Below the pieces are notes generated by a model, which was given only the letters and a program-made list of their open reading frames with translations, searched no databases and had not been told where the DNA came from. A stretch of DNA of 64,000 bases from Photobacterium leiognathi (GTDB taxonomy: Bacteria; Pseudomonadota; Gammaproteobacteria; Enterobacterales; Vibrionaceae). The stretch covers positions 2,976,001 through 3,040,000 of the forward strand of contig NZ_CP131601.1 in the NCBI RefSeq assembly GCF_030685535.1, read 5' to 3'. The position numbers and the translations under genes are program-made. Shown here in pieces: positions 20,680 through 29,516 of the stretch (its first letter is position 1; every line of letters starts with the position of its first letter).

Positions 20680-20850
20680 ATGAATAAAAAATCGCGATAC
20701 CATCAGCAAAAATATACCTTTAGCTCCCACCTTCCCGCTTTTTCTTTGTTATCAAACAATCAGCTCATTAATACCGGTTTATCGTTATCTATCACTTTGT
20801 TAATCGCCCCTCTACGCCTTTTAAGTTTTATTGAAACTGGATTTAATTAA
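20680..20850 (+). CDS. Possible small membrane protein ORF (56 residues)
   Basis: An ATG-started frame encodes MNKKSRYHQQ..., with a basic N terminus and one hydrophobic helix (about residues 31-50, with ITLLIAPLRLL). It is not recognised. There is a GGAAGA about 12 bases before the ATG, so the ribosome site is poor. It lies alone in the epmA-frdA gap. It could be chance; nothing beyond an open frame with a plausible membrane segment supports it. Confidence 0.25.
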   Translation: MNKKSRYHQQKYTFSSHLPAFSLLSNNQLINTGLSLSITLLIAPLRLLSFIETGFN

Positions 20851-20912
20851 CATTTAAGAAACATAAAAACCAATAAATACAAAGAGATAAACAATTTAAA
20901 AACATGATCAAT

Positions 20913-20928
20913 TGTGACAAATATCACA
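20913..20928. promoter_or_regulatory. CRP-type binding site upstream of frdABCD
   Basis: TGTGA-CAAATA-TCACA is an exact match to the CRP consensus half-sites with the usual 6-base spacer. It lies about 40 bases before a candidate -35 (TTGACT) and 165 bases before frdA, a usual class I distance. It suggests carbon control of fumarate reductase. Confidence 0.7.
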
Positions 20929-21033
20929 CCATTTGTAATCTTCTTACATTTTTTGACTATTTCGGTAAAAACTTGCGTCTAAATCAATTTATCTAATAAC
21001 AAGGTTTCATAGAATGCGCTCAGGATTTCAAGG

Positions 21034-21067
21034 AAAGATGCGCTGACCGCATCTTTTTAGTTTTTTT
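21034..21067 (+). terminator. Terminator hairpin in the frdA leader
   Basis: AAAGATGCG-CTGAC-CGCATCTTT is followed by TTTAGTTTTTTT. It ends 25 bases before the frdA GTG and downstream of the probable promoter, so it is either an attenuator for frdABCD or the end of a short leader or small RNA. Confidence 0.75.
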
Positions 21068-21092
21068 ACCGTCTTACCTTCGGAGGATAGCT

Positions 21093-22916
21093 GTGAAGAC
21101 TATTACCACAGATATCGCTGTAATCGGCGCAGGTGGTGCAGGCCTACGTTCTGCCATCGCTGCTGCAGAAGCTAACCCAGAACTAGAAATTGCACTGATC
21201 TCAAAAGTGTACCCAATGCGTTCGCACACCGTTGCGGCGGAAGGTGGCTCTGCTGCCGTGATCAAGGACGAAGATAGCCTAGATAACCACTTCAACGATA
21301 CCGTTGGCGGTGGTGACTGGTTATGTGAACAGGACGTTGTGGAATATTTCGTTGAGAACGCAACGCGCGAAATGATCCAAATGGAACAATGGGGCTGCCC
21401 ATGGAGCCGTAAAGAAAACGGTGAAGTAAACGTTCGTCGTTTCGGTGGTATGAAAGTTGAGCGTACATGGTTTGCCGCTGATAAAACTGGCTTCCACATG
21501 CTACACACCCTATTCCAAACATCTATTAAGTACTCTCAAATCAAACGTTTTGACGAATACTTCGTGGTTGATCTTCTAGTTGAAGAAGGTGAAGTACAAG
21601 GCCTTATCGCAATTCACATGTCTGAAGGCGAACTGATCTGCATTAAAGCAAAATCAGTGATCCTAGCAACCGGTGGCGCTGGTCGTGTTTACCACTGTAA
21701 CACCAACGGCGGTATCGTAACCGGTGATGGTATGGCTATGGCTTACCGTCATGGTGTACCACTTCGTGACATGGAATTTGTTCAGTACCACCCAACAGGT
21801 CTTCCGGGTACAGGTATCCTGATGACAGAAGGTTGTCGTGGTGAAGGCGGTATCATCGTTAACAAAAACGGTTACCGTTACCTACAAGACTACGGTATGG
21901 GCCCTGAAACACCAGTAGGCCAGCCAAAGAACAAATACATGGAATTAGGCCCACGTGACAAAGTGTCACAGGCTTTCTGGCATGAACAACAAAAAGGTAA
22001 CACCATCAAGCACCCTCTAGGTGATGTGGTACACCTTGATCTTCGCCACCTAGGTGAAGAGTACTTACATGAGCGTCTACCGTTTATCTGTGAACTAGCA
22101 AAAGCTTACGTCAACGTCGATCCAGCTAAAGAGCCAATTCCAATTCGCCCAACGGTGCACTACACCATGGGTGGTATTGAAACTGACGCACATTGTGAAA
22201 CGCGCATTAAAGGTCTATTTGCAGTAGGTGAATGTGCTTCTGTTGGTCTTCACGGTGCTAACCGTCTAGGTTCTAACTCACTGGCTGAGTTCGTAGTATT
22301 TGGTCGTGTTGCGGGTGAGAACGCCGTGAAACATGCCGCTGAATTTAAAGGCTGGGACGACGCTTCTATCAATGCACAAATCGATGCTGTTCAAGCGCGT
22401 ATCGATGGCCTAATGGCACAAGAAGGCGACGAGAACTGGGCTGATATCCGCACTGAAATGGGTCATACCATGGAAGCGGGTTGTGGTATCTACCGCCAAG
22501 AAGATTTGATGCAAGCTACGATTGAGAAACTTGCTGAGCTAAAAGAGCGCTACAAGCACATCTTTATCAAAGATAAAGGCAAAGTATTTAACACCGATCT
22601 GCTATACGCAATCGAAGTGGGTTACGGCCTAGAAGTGGCTGAAGCGATGGCGCACTCTGCGATCAATCGTAAAGAATCTCGTGGTGCACACCAACGCCTT
22701 GATGACGGTTGTACTGAGCGTGATGATGTTAACTACCTAAAACACACCTTAGCGTTCTACAACAATGGCGATGCACCAATCATCGATTACAGCAACGTCA
22801 CTATCACTAAGTCGCAGCCAAAAGCACGTCTATACGGTGCAGCAGCCGATGAAGCAGCAGCAAAAGACGCCGCTGAAGCACCAGCAGTAACTGAGCAACA
22901 AGAGGAACAGGCATAA
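21093..22916 (+). CDS. frdA: Fumarate reductase flavoprotein subunit
   Basis: The catalytic subunit (607 residues) that reduces fumarate to succinate as the last step of anaerobic respiration. The dinucleotide-fold start [13 protein letters not shown] binds FAD; His45 in [11 protein letters not shown] is the covalent flavin attachment site. The active-site regions HPTGLPGTG and RLGSNSLAE are intact. The C-terminal ~30 residues are Ala/Glu rich, a low-complexity tail. The start is GTG at 21093 with a good GGAGGA ribosome site 8 bases before. It is the first of four tightly packed genes. Confidence 0.98.
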   Translation: MKTITTDIAVIGAGGAGLRSAIAAAEANPELEIALISKVYPMRSHTVAAEGGSAAVIKDEDSLDNHFNDTVGGGDWLCEQDVVEYFVENATREMIQMEQWGCPWSRKENGEVNVRRFGGMKVERTWFAADKTGFHMLHTLFQTSIKYSQIKRFDEYFVVDLLVEEGEVQGLIAIHMSEGELICIKAKSVILATGGAGRVYHCNTNGGIVTGDGMAMAYRHGVPLRDMEFVQYHPTGLPGTGILMTEGCRGEGGIIVNKNGYRYLQDYGMGPETPVGQPKNKYMELGPRDKVSQAFWHEQQKGNTIKHPLGDVVHLDLRHLGEEYLHERLPFICELAKAYVNVDPAKEPIPIRPTVHYTMGGIETDAHCETRIKGLFAVGECASVGLHGANRLGSNSLAEFVVFGRVAGENAVKHAAEFKGWDDASINAQIDAVQARIDGLMAQEGDENWADIRTEMGHTMEAGCGIYRQEDLMQATIEKLAELKERYKHIFIKDKGKVFNTDLLYAIEVGYGLEVAEAMAHSAINRKESRGAHQRLDDGCTERDDVNYLKHTLAFYNNGDAPIIDYSNVTITKSQPKARLYGAAADEAAAKDAAEAPAVTEQQEEQA

Positions 22917-23656
22917 TGTCAGCAAATCGCATTCAACTGGTTGAAATTCTGCGTTATGACCCAGCAAAAGACGCAGAACCGTACCTTGAGAAATTCGAAG
23001 TACCTTTCAATGAAACCATGTCTGTTCTTGATGCACTTGGTTACATTAAAGATCACCTAGATAAAGATCTGTCTTACCGTTGGTCTTGTCGTATGGCTAT
23101 CTGTGGCTCTTGCGGCATGATGGTAAACGGTGTGCCAAAGCTCGCTTGTAAGAGCTTCTTACGTGACTACCCTAACGGCGTGAAAATCGAGCCATTAGCG
23201 AACTTCGCGATAGAGAAAGACTTAATTGTTGATATGACGCCATTCATTGAGCGTCTTGAAGCAATCAAGCCATACATCATTGGTAACGATCGTACACCGG
23301 AAGACGGTACGAACCTGCAAACGCCTGAGCAATTAGCAAAATACAAGCAATTTGCTGGCTGTATCAACTGTGGCCTGTGCTATGCCGCTTGTCCTCAGTT
23401 TGGTTTAAACCCAGAGTTTATTGGCCCTGCTGCGCTAACCCTTGCTCACCGCTACAACCTTGATAGCCGTGACAATGGTAAAGATGAGCGTATGGAGCTT
23501 ATCAATGGTGAAAACGGTGCTTGGGGTTGTACATTCGTAGGTTACTGTTCTGAAGTATGTCCTAAGAGTGTTGATCCAGCTGCGGCTGTTAACCAAGGCA
23601 AAGTGGAATCTTCTAAAGATTTCGTTATTACAATGATCAAACCAATGGAGGCATAA
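22916..23656 (+). CDS. frdB: Fumarate reductase iron-sulfur subunit
   Basis: A 246-residue electron-transfer subunit. Ligands for all three clusters are visible: 2Fe-2S ([16 protein letters not shown]), 4Fe-4S ([12 protein letters not shown]) and 3Fe-4S ([17 protein letters not shown]). Its ATG overlaps the frdA stop codon by one base (TAATG), a sign of translational coupling. It passes electrons from menaquinol to FrdA. Confidence 0.98.
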   Translation: MSANRIQLVEILRYDPAKDAEPYLEKFEVPFNETMSVLDALGYIKDHLDKDLSYRWSCRMAICGSCGMMVNGVPKLACKSFLRDYPNGVKIEPLANFAIEKDLIVDMTPFIERLEAIKPYIIGNDRTPEDGTNLQTPEQLAKYKQFAGCINCGLCYAACPQFGLNPEFIGPAALTLAHRYNLDSRDNGKDERMELINGENGAWGCTFVGYCSEVCPKSVDPAAAVNQGKVESSKDFVITMIKPMEA

Positions 23657-23658
23657 GG

Positions 23659-24042
23659 ATGAGCAACCGTAAACCTTACGTTCGTGAGATGAAGCGTACA
23701 TGGTGGAAAGACAGCTCTTTCTATCGCTTCTACATGATCCGCGAAGCAACTGTACTACCTCTGATCTTTTTTACTATCTGCTTAACATTCGGTTTAGGTA
23801 GCCTAGTTAAAGGTCCTGAAGCATGGCAAAGCTGGCTAAACTTCATGGCAAATCCAGTGGTTATTCTACTGAATATTCTTGCCCTAGCAGGTAGCCTGTT
23901 CCACGCCTTTACCTACTTCAACATGATGCCGCAGGTAATGCCTATTCGCATCAAGGGTAAGAAACTTGATAAGAAAATTATCATTCTTGCTCAGTGGGCA
24001 GTGGTTGCTGTTATTACCTTGTTTGTTCTTGCAATAGTTTAA
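23659..24042 (+). CDS. frdC: Fumarate reductase membrane anchor subunit C
   Basis: A 127-residue protein with three membrane helices (about residues 27-50, 62-85 and 105-125). It anchors FrdAB to the inner membrane and helps form the quinone site. The N-terminal [23 protein letters not shown] matches the family start (first residues only compared). It is two bases after frdB. Confidence 0.96.
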   Translation: MSNRKPYVREMKRTWWKDSSFYRFYMIREATVLPLIFFTICLTFGLGSLVKGPEAWQSWLNFMANPVVILLNILALAGSLFHAFTYFNMMPQVMPIRIKGKKLDKKIIILAQWAVVAVITLFVLAIV

Positions 24043-24052
24043 GGAGTCCGTC

Positions 24053-24415
24053 GTGGTTAATTTACATCCTAAACGTTCTGACGAGCCAGTTTGGTGGAGT
24101 CTGTTTGGTGCTGGCGGTACTTGGTTTGCAATGATCACGCCAGTCACTGTTTTAGTACTCGGTATTTTGGTTCCACTTGGCGTGATCAGCCCTGAAGCGA
24201 TGACTTATGATCGCGCTGCTGATTTCGCAACAAGCTTTATCGGTGCGCTATTTGTTATCGCAACCCTGTCGCTACCAATGTGGCATGCAATGCACCGTGT
24301 TCACCACGGTATGCATGATTTAAAAATTCATGCAGGCGTTGTTGGTAAAGTCGTGTGTTACGCATTAGCGTTTTTAATCACTGCGCTATCGATCATCTTC
24401 GTCTTCATGATTTAA
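24053..24415 (+). CDS. frdD: Fumarate reductase membrane anchor subunit D
   Basis: A 120-residue anchor with three membrane helices and the family stretch [11 protein letters not shown] near the N terminus; histidines in [14 protein letters not shown] fit the quinone pocket. The start is GTG with AGGAG seven bases before. Last gene of the frd operon, closed by a strong terminator. Confidence 0.95.
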   Translation: MVNLHPKRSDEPVWWSLFGAGGTWFAMITPVTVLVLGILVPLGVISPEAMTYDRAADFATSFIGALFVIATLSLPMWHAMHRVHHGMHDLKIHAGVVGKVVCYALAFLITALSIIFVFMI

Positions 24416-24430
24416 TCAAAAGACGCGCTT

Positions 24431-24458
24431 AAAAAGCACCGCTAGTCGGTGCTTTTTT
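24431..24458 (+). terminator. Terminator of frdABCD
   Basis: AAAAAGCACCG-CTAGT-CGGTGCTTTTTT right after frdD. Confidence 0.92.
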
Positions 24459-24510
24459 ATTATCTGAACAACGTGCCCTTCCCTTAACTAGGCTCACTAA
24501 CAGGCACAAA

Positions 24511-24537
24511 AAAAGGCCGCTAATGCGACCTTCTTTC
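24511..24537 (-). terminator. Terminator of efp
   Basis: On the minus strand AAGGTCGC-ATTA-GCGGCCTT (one mismatch) is followed by TTTTTT. It stands between the convergent frdD and efp genes. Confidence 0.75.
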
Positions 24538-24570
24538 TTCGTTAACTTAATAACGATATAAACCCGTTAA

Positions 24571-25137
24571 TTACTTAACACGGCTTACGTATTCACCTGA
24601 ACGAGTGTCAACTTTGATCACTTCGCCAATAGCGATGAATAGAGGTACACGAACAACAGCACCAGTGCTTAGTGTTGCTGGTTTACCGCCAGTACCTTGT
24701 GTATCACCTTTAAGACCAGGATCTGTCTCAGTTACTTCTAGCTCAACGAAGTTTGGTGGAGTAACAGCGATTGGGTTACCGTTCCAAAGTGTTAGCGTAC
24801 AAGTGTTGTTCTCAACTAACCACTTAGCATTCTCACCAACAGCTTTAACGTCAGCAGCGATTTGCTCGAACGTTTCGTTGTTCATGAAGTGGTAGAATTC
24901 ACCGTCGTTGTATAGGTAATCAAGATCAGTATCGATTACGTCCGCAGCTTCAACTGATTCACCTGATTTGAAAGTCTTCTCAAGAACTTTACCAGAAATT
25001 AGTTTACGGATTCGTACGCGGTTGAACGCTTGGCCTTTACCAGGCTTAACAAATTCGTTTTCGATAATGACACATGGTTCATTATCTAGCATAATTTTCA
25101 TTCCGCCGCGGAATTCATTGGTGCTGAAAGACGCCAT
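24571..25137 (-). CDS. efp: Elongation factor P
   Basis: A 188-residue tRNA-shaped protein that rescues ribosomes stalled at proline runs. The lysine that receives beta-lysine is Lys34 in the loop KPGKGQAF. The KOW-like N domain and two OB domains are complete. The modifying enzymes EpmA and EpmB are both encoded in this window; epmB is divergent from efp with 33 bases between the starts. This confirms the lysylation type of EF-P (Lys34) rather than the rhamnosylated Arg32 type. Confidence 0.98.
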   Translation of the reverse strand: MASFSTNEFRGGMKIMLDNEPCVIIENEFVKPGKGQAFNRVRIRKLISGKVLEKTFKSGESVEAADVIDTDLDYLYNDGEFYHFMNNETFEQIAADVKAVGENAKWLVENNTCTLTLWNGNPIAVTPPNFVELEVTETDPGLKGDTQGTGGKPATLSTGAVVRVPLFIAIGEVIKVDTRSGEYVSRVK

Positions 25138-25170
25138 TCTAATCCTCTTAACATCTTCGAGTTGTATTTA

Positions 25171-26193
25171 ATGTCGCATATCATACCCCTAAACGCGCCA
25201 TCTGTTGAGCAAAACTGGCTGAATGATCTATCGAATGCGATATCTGATCCATTTACTTTACTAAAATTGCTCAAAATTGATCCCACACCATGGGAAAATG
25301 GCCTCGCTGCAAGGAAGCTGTTTGCGCTCCGTGTTCCATTGAGCTTTGTTGATAAAATGGAAATCGGCAACCCTTATGATCCACTTTTACGCCAAATTTT
25401 ACCGTTAGCGCAAGAATTCGAAGTGCACCAAGGTTACTCTGTCGATCCGCTTGAAGAGCAGCAAAACGAAATCCCTGGTTTACTGCATAAATATCACAAC
25501 CGCGTTTTACTGATAGTAAAAGGTGGTTGCGCCGTTAACTGTCGCTATTGTTTCCGTCGCCATTTTCCTTACAGCGATAACAAAGGTAATAAACGTCAGT
25601 GGCAACAAAGCCTTGAGTACATTGCAGCGCACCCTGAAATTAATGAAGTGATTTTATCTGGCGGCGACCCGTTAATGGCAAAGGATCACGAACTCCAATG
25701 GCTGATTGAACATATCGCAGCAATCCCTCATATCAAGCGCCTGCGTATCCACAGCAGACTGCCTGTAGTGATCCCTAATCGTATTACCGATGCATTATGC
25801 CAAATACTGGCAGAGACGCGTCTACAAACGATTTTGGTCACTCATATTAATCACGCTAACGAAATCGATGATGCGCTAAAAACAGCAATGCAGAAGCTAA
25901 AACAAGCCAATGTCACCTTACTGAACCAAGGTGTACTGCTAAAAGGCGTTAATGACTCGGTAGCAGCGCTCACCGATCTCAGTGAAACCTTATTTGATGC
26001 AGGTATTCAGCCTTATTACCTCCACGTATTAGACCGTGTACAAGGGGCGGCGCACTTCATGGTCGATGATGAAATCGCACGCCAATTAATGGCAGGCTTA
26101 ATTACCAAGGTATCTGGTTATTTAGTCCCTAAGCTCACCCGAGAGATCGGTGGACGAGCAAGTAAAACGCCCCTCGATTTACTGCTTGAATAG
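25171..26193 (+). CDS. epmB: EF-P beta-lysylation protein EpmB (lysine 2,3-aminomutase family)
   Basis: A 340-residue radical-SAM, PLP-dependent aminomutase that converts (S)-alpha-lysine to (R)-beta-lysine for EF-P. The radical-SAM cysteines are seen in CAVNCRYCFRRHFPY. The PLP lysine is expected in the C-terminal region containing LVPKLTREIGG. The start is the ATG at 25171 (MSHIIPLNAPS); a TTG three codons earlier is less likely. Divergent from efp, as in E. coli. Confidence 0.97.
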   Translation: MSHIIPLNAPSVEQNWLNDLSNAISDPFTLLKLLKIDPTPWENGLAARKLFALRVPLSFVDKMEIGNPYDPLLRQILPLAQEFEVHQGYSVDPLEEQQNEIPGLLHKYHNRVLLIVKGGCAVNCRYCFRRHFPYSDNKGNKRQWQQSLEYIAAHPEINEVILSGGDPLMAKDHELQWLIEHIAAIPHIKRLRIHSRLPVVIPNRITDALCQILAETRLQTILVTHINHANEIDDALKTAMQKLKQANVTLLNQGVLLKGVNDSVAALTDLSETLFDAGIQPYYLHVLDRVQGAAHFMVDDEIARQLMAGLITKVSGYLVPKLTREIGGRASKTPLDLLLE

Positions 26194-26214
26194 ACAATAA
26201 AACAGCAACTTAAA

Positions 26215-26245
26215 GAAAAAAGACGATTATATCGTCTTTTTTTTA
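26215..26245 (+). terminator. Terminator of epmB
   Basis: AAAAAAGACGAT-TAT-ATCGTCTTTTTTTT: classic stem and T run just after epmB. Confidence 0.9.
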
Positions 26246-26373
26246 CCCCCAAAGCCTACACCGCTCACCTTTAAATAACTTTAACACCTAAAAGGTGACC
26301 ACCAACGCGCGATAACTAAAAATAACACTACAAACCTCATATAACTCATTGAATTAAAATAAAATAAATTCAA

Positions 26374-26413
26374 TGTACAGCTTTTACAGGAAAACACAAA
26401 CAAAGCATAAGTA
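26374..26413 (+). repeat. GTACAGCTTT element, copy 1
   Basis: Begins GTACAGCTTTT and ends GTAC 40 bases later. Divergent in the middle; kept because of the shared start and end with the other copies. Confidence 0.45.
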
Positions 26414-26632
26414 CAACAATGTTACTTTTAATGACATCAAAAAGAACATAGTATTCTTTTTACTTTCTTAATAAATAAAATCACTCCATATCATTAAAAA
26501 AATTCATCTTCACGGCTCTCGATTTTTTAGCGTTTTAAGCGCATAGTCGCCGCTCATACAGCAACCTTTTATTTTAAGTTCGCCAAACTTTAGGTTGCTG
26601 ACTATCTCTTTTTATTTGTCGCGAGTAACGCA

Positions 26633-27535
26633 ATGAAAATTGGCATTTTGTCGCAAAACGCTAACCTATACTCTACCCGTCGCCTTGTTGAAGCCTGTGA
26701 ACAACGAGGACATGAAGCCGTTATTATTAATGCGCTACGCTGTTATATGAATATCAACTCTGTGAAGCCTTCTATCCATTTTGAAGGTAATGATTTAACA
26801 GGGTTTGATGCCATCATTCCTCGTATAGGATCTGACATCACTTTTTATGGTTGTTCAGTACTGCGTCAGTTTGAAATGATGGGCGTTTTTCCAGTAAACC
26901 AATCCATTGCGATTTCGCGCTCTCGTGACAAACTGCGCTCACTACAACTATTAAGTCGTAAGGGTGTTGGCATGCCAATTACAGGCTTTGCCAGTAAGCC
27001 TGATGATGTACCCGATCTGATCAAAATGGTCGGTGGTGCGCCACTGGTTATTAAGCTGCTTGAAGGTACACAAGGCATTGGTGTGGTATTGGCTGAAACA
27101 CAAAAAGCCGCTGAAAGCGTGATTGAAGCTTTTATGGGGTTAAAAGCGAATATCATGGTGCAGGAATACATCAAAGAAGCTGGCGGTGCTGATATTCGTT
27201 GTTTCGTTATCGGTGATAAAGTCATTGCTTCAATGAAACGCCAAGCAGCTGAAGGGGAGTTTCGCTCTAACCTTCACCGTGGTGGTAGCGCCTCACTAAT
27301 CCGCATTACGCCAGAAGAGCGTAAAACGGCCATTGCAGCAGCAAAAGCGATGGGGTTAAGCGTGGCAGGTGTTGACTTACTGCGTTCTAATCGTGGTCCA
27401 CTGATCATGGAAGTGAACTCATCACCAGGCCTAGAAGGGATTGAAGCTGCGACAGGTAAAGACATTGCAGGCATGATCATCGAGTACATTGAGAAAAATG
27501 CCAACAAAAACAAAAGATTCCAATTAAACCAGTAA
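26633..27535 (+). CDS. rimK: Ribosomal protein S6--glutamate ligase RimK
   Basis: A 300-residue ATP-grasp ligase that adds glutamate residues to the C terminus of ribosomal protein S6 (and can make poly-glutamate in vitro). The N-terminal pre-ATP-grasp domain is followed by ATP-binding [14 protein letters not shown] and the metal-binding [10 protein letters not shown]. Length equals the E. coli protein. It is alone between two AT-rich gaps and has a strong terminator. Confidence 0.95.
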   Translation: MKIGILSQNANLYSTRRLVEACEQRGHEAVIINALRCYMNINSVKPSIHFEGNDLTGFDAIIPRIGSDITFYGCSVLRQFEMMGVFPVNQSIAISRSRDKLRSLQLLSRKGVGMPITGFASKPDDVPDLIKMVGGAPLVIKLLEGTQGIGVVLAETQKAAESVIEAFMGLKANIMVQEYIKEAGGADIRCFVIGDKVIASMKRQAAEGEFRSNLHRGGSASLIRITPEERKTAIAAAKAMGLSVAGVDLLRSNRGPLIMEVNSSPGLEGIEAATGKDIAGMIIEYIEKNANKNKRFQLNQ

Positions 27536-27542
27536 CATAATA

Positions 27543-27580
27543 AAGCAGTCTCTTATTGATAACACAAGAGGCTGCTTTTA
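27543..27580 (+). terminator. Terminator of rimK
   Basis: AAGCAGTCTCTT pairs with AAGAGGCTGCTT (one U-G pair), followed by TTTA. Confidence 0.8.
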
Positions 27581-27697
27581 CCGCCGCCAAAGATCAGCTT
27601 TTCCTGTCAAATACAGCAAAAACATGCACAAATCACACTGCTAAACAAAAGCCTTCCTTGTAAATCATAACCTATTGATTATAAACGCTTTAAAACC

Positions 27698-27736
27698 GTA
27701 CAGCTTTTTAAGCTTTTTTCCAGGCAAACTAACTCA
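27698..27736 (+). repeat. GTACAGCTTT element, copy 2
   Basis: Shares with copy 4 the pattern GTACAGCTTTT, then GCTTTTT, CC and AAACT at matching spacing (about 29 of 38 positions). The closing GTAC is lost. Confidence 0.6.
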
Positions 27737-27993
27737 TTAGTGACATGGCAACCCAAATACCAACCTTTACTATTGACAGTAATGTTAGTAAGTGACAGCT
27801 TATTGAGTGCGTAATAGCCATAACTTAATAAGTCGACTCTTTTGCAACCGTTTTAATACGCAACGCCGAATAAATGTGATCCTCAGAACACCCTGTTACT
27901 CATACACAGATAAATACTATCGACCAGCCTTAAATTACGTTAACGTAACTCATCACAACATAATGATCAGAAGAGAAATCAAAGGATTAAAGC

Positions 27994-28443
27994 ATGACCG
28001 ATTTTACCTATGGCGTTGTAATGGTAGAAGATGACCAGCCATTTGATATGGGGAAGGTAAATACTCAGGACGTTCCAGAAGAGGCCGTAGCGACATATAT
28101 TCAAATTATCGAACAGTTACTTAAACAAGACAGCCAAGGTAAACAATATGCGGGTTTAGGCTTTGAAGGGGCAGAAAAGCTAGCGTTCAGTGCACTACCT
28201 GTCGAAGAGCACGATAAAATTGCCACAGGATTAGTCTATAACCCAGACAATAACGGCGAAAACTTAGTATTAGTCGGACGTGTCTTTTTTAGCATTAAAG
28301 AGCGCTCAGTCTCTTTTAACATGGAAACCAATGCAGATGATGTCTTAGTACAAGGTGATGAAGACTTACGTGGCTTTGTTCAGTCTTTTATTGTCTGCTT
28401 TATGGCGGCTTGGGTTGAATTAAATAAAGCGCATCTGGCGTAA
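27994..28443 (+). CDS. Hypothetical protein, 149 residues
   Basis: Not recognised. The gene has a good ribosome site (AAAGGA, 9 bases before the ATG) and normal codon use. The product is acidic and soluble-looking, with no signal peptide. The N-terminal half is helical and polar (about residues 25-50); residues 75-110 look like beta strands (ATGLVYNP..., NLVLVGRVFFSIKERSVSFNM); the end (FVQSFIVCFMAAWVELNK) is an amphipathic helix. It stands alone between two AT-rich gaps, so context gives no hint. Probably a real gene, since long gene-free DNA surrounds it. Confidence 0.75.
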   Translation: MTDFTYGVVMVEDDQPFDMGKVNTQDVPEEAVATYIQIIEQLLKQDSQGKQYAGLGFEGAEKLAFSALPVEEHDKIATGLVYNPDNNGENLVLVGRVFFSIKERSVSFNMETNADDVLVQGDEDLRGFVQSFIVCFMAAWVELNKAHLA

Positions 28444-28459
28444 TAGTACAAACAACAAT

Positions 28460-28484
28460 ACCTCTGATATAGATAATCAGGGGT
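28460..28484 (+). terminator. Weak terminator after the 149-residue gene
   Basis: ACCTCTGAT-ATAGATA-ATCAGGGGT (one U-G pair) followed by CTTGCTTTTA. Confidence 0.5.
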
Positions 28485-28571
28485 CTTGCTTTTATCTTTC
28501 CATAAAAAGACCTCCCTCTTATCTCCTGTTATCAACAAGTCAGAAACTACACCGCCTTAAACCATCAAAAA

Positions 28572-28620
28572 TGTACAGCAATATACAGATAGAACAGCTT
28601 TTTCCCGCACATCACCAACA
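28572..28620 (+). repeat. GTACAGC-containing sequence, doubtful copy 3
   Basis: Starts TGTACAGC, with ACAGCTTTTT about 20 bases later; it may be a broken or duplicated element start. Confidence 0.25.
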
Positions 28621-28682
28621 AAAAACTAAACACAGACCCACATCCGAACTTAAAGTGTTGATTTATAATAACTATTTATGTT

Positions 28683-28721
28683 GTACAGCTTTTCACGCTT
28701 TTTACCCGATAAACTCCGTAC
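28683..28721 (+). repeat. GTACAGCTTT element, copy 4
   Basis: GTACAGCTTTT at the start, AAACTCCGTAC at the end, 39 bases in all; the best match to copy 2. Confidence 0.6.
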
Positions 28722-29131
28722 AAGAGAGACCTATCAAGAACCTGATCTCACAAAAAGTCATCACAACGAATACTTAACCTTATGGAGTTACTCGCAAAAA
28801 GAACCAAGCGAGAAAGCCTGTAATCAACTTAATAAAAATAACAATTGATAACCGCAACACAAGCGATCATATAAATTATAATTAAATAGCTAAAAGCTGA
28901 ATTATATATTCATTTGTATGTTTTTCACAAAATACAAAATAGTAACCTTTATGTTATTTGTCAAAATAGAGATGAGAAGATAGCAAATACAAATCTAGAC
29001 ATTAATTTTGTTAATTTATATCTAAAATGCAAAATTAAGTCATAAAGCAGTACAACAAAAATTAACTTAGTTTTTATCAACACTTGCTCGAATTTGGATT
29101 TTGTTTATAACCTTATTCTAGCTCACAAAGA

Positions 29132-29169
29132 GTACAGCTTTGGAGGTAGTAATCAGCTAATAGGTGTAC
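29132..29169 (+). repeat. GTACAGCTTT element, copy 5
   Basis: GTACAGCTTT at the start and GTAC at the end, 38 bases apart; middle differs. Confidence 0.5.
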
Positions 29170-29238
29170 AATTTCTCAATTTTTAATTGGAACGAATACA
29201 CAATACATAAACTATTGTTTTTATTAGATTTAATTTAT

Positions 29239-29277
29239 GTACAGCTTTCTGAGGAATATTCCAAGTAAACCATGTAC
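29239..29277 (+). repeat. GTACAGCTTT element, copy 6
   Basis: GTACAGCTTT at the start, TTCCAAGTAAACCATGTAC at the end, 39 bases; the TTCC and AAAC positions agree with copy 2. Confidence 0.6.
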
Positions 29278-29324
29278 AAACATAACAACAATATCGCGGT
29301 TTAGATCCCGTCTTTTTTCAGGTA

Positions 29325-29353
29325 TAAAAAAGCCGAGCATTACGCTCGGCTTT
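29325..29353 (-). terminator. Terminator just beyond the 3' end of the intron
   Basis: On the minus strand AAAGCCGAGC-GTAAT-GCTCGGCTTT followed by TTTTT, about 40 bases into the 3' exon. It would stop transcripts coming from groEL through the intron. Confidence 0.9.
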
Positions 29354-29435
29354 AAGAATAACTTAGAGAAGATCTCTAACGTTATGAATGGCTGTCGGGT
29401 AGCAGTAGTGTATTGCTACAACCACCGCCCCCTAA

Positions 29436-29469
29436 GAACCGTACGTGCGAGTTTCCCCGCATACGGCTC
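29436..29469 (-). ncRNA. Group II intron domain V
   Basis: A 34-base hairpin, GAGCCGTATGCGG...CGTACGGTTC with a GAAA-containing loop, the catalytic heart of group II introns and the best landmark for the 3' end. Confidence 0.93.
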
Positions 29470-29516
29470 AAGTCTTTATAAGCCCGCACTTGCGCACGAG
29501 CCAGCAACGGGTGACA

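Larger units (their letters stand above)
20568..21092. other. epmA-frdA intergenic region
   Basis: A 525-base divergent control region. It holds a possible small ORF, a perfect CRP-type site, a candidate promoter (TTGACT at 20954-20959) and a terminator hairpin inside the likely frdA leader. No clear FNR site (TTGAT-N4-ATCAA) was found by eye. Confidence 0.6.
26194..26632. other. epmB-rimK intergenic region
   Basis: A 439-base AT-rich stretch. It contains the epmB terminator, the first copy of the GTACAGCTTT element (26374-26413) and, 33 bases before rimK, a hairpin with a 9-base stem (CAGCAACCT/AGGTTGCTG, 26559-26567 with 26592-26600) and a long loop. No ORF seen. Confidence 0.6.
27536..27993. 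other. Gap between rimK and the 149-residue gene
   Basis: A 458-base AT-rich stretch with the rimK terminator and the second GTACAGCTTT element (27698-27736). I see no ORF or RNA gene. Confidence 0.6.
28444..29393. other. AT-rich gene-free stretch left of the group II intron
   Basis: 950 bases with no believable gene. It contains three or four copies of the GTACAGCTTT element and, at the right end, a terminator that faces the intron strand. The rest is AT-rich sequence in which I see no structure. Confidence 0.6.

Noticed and set aside
20954..20992. FNR site in front of frdA
   Set aside because: No TTGAT-N4-ATCAA or close variant could be found by eye; only the CRP site is clear.
26559..26600. 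Riboswitch upstream of rimK
   Set aside because: Only one 9-bp stem with a long unstructured loop; no known riboswitch core could be recognised.
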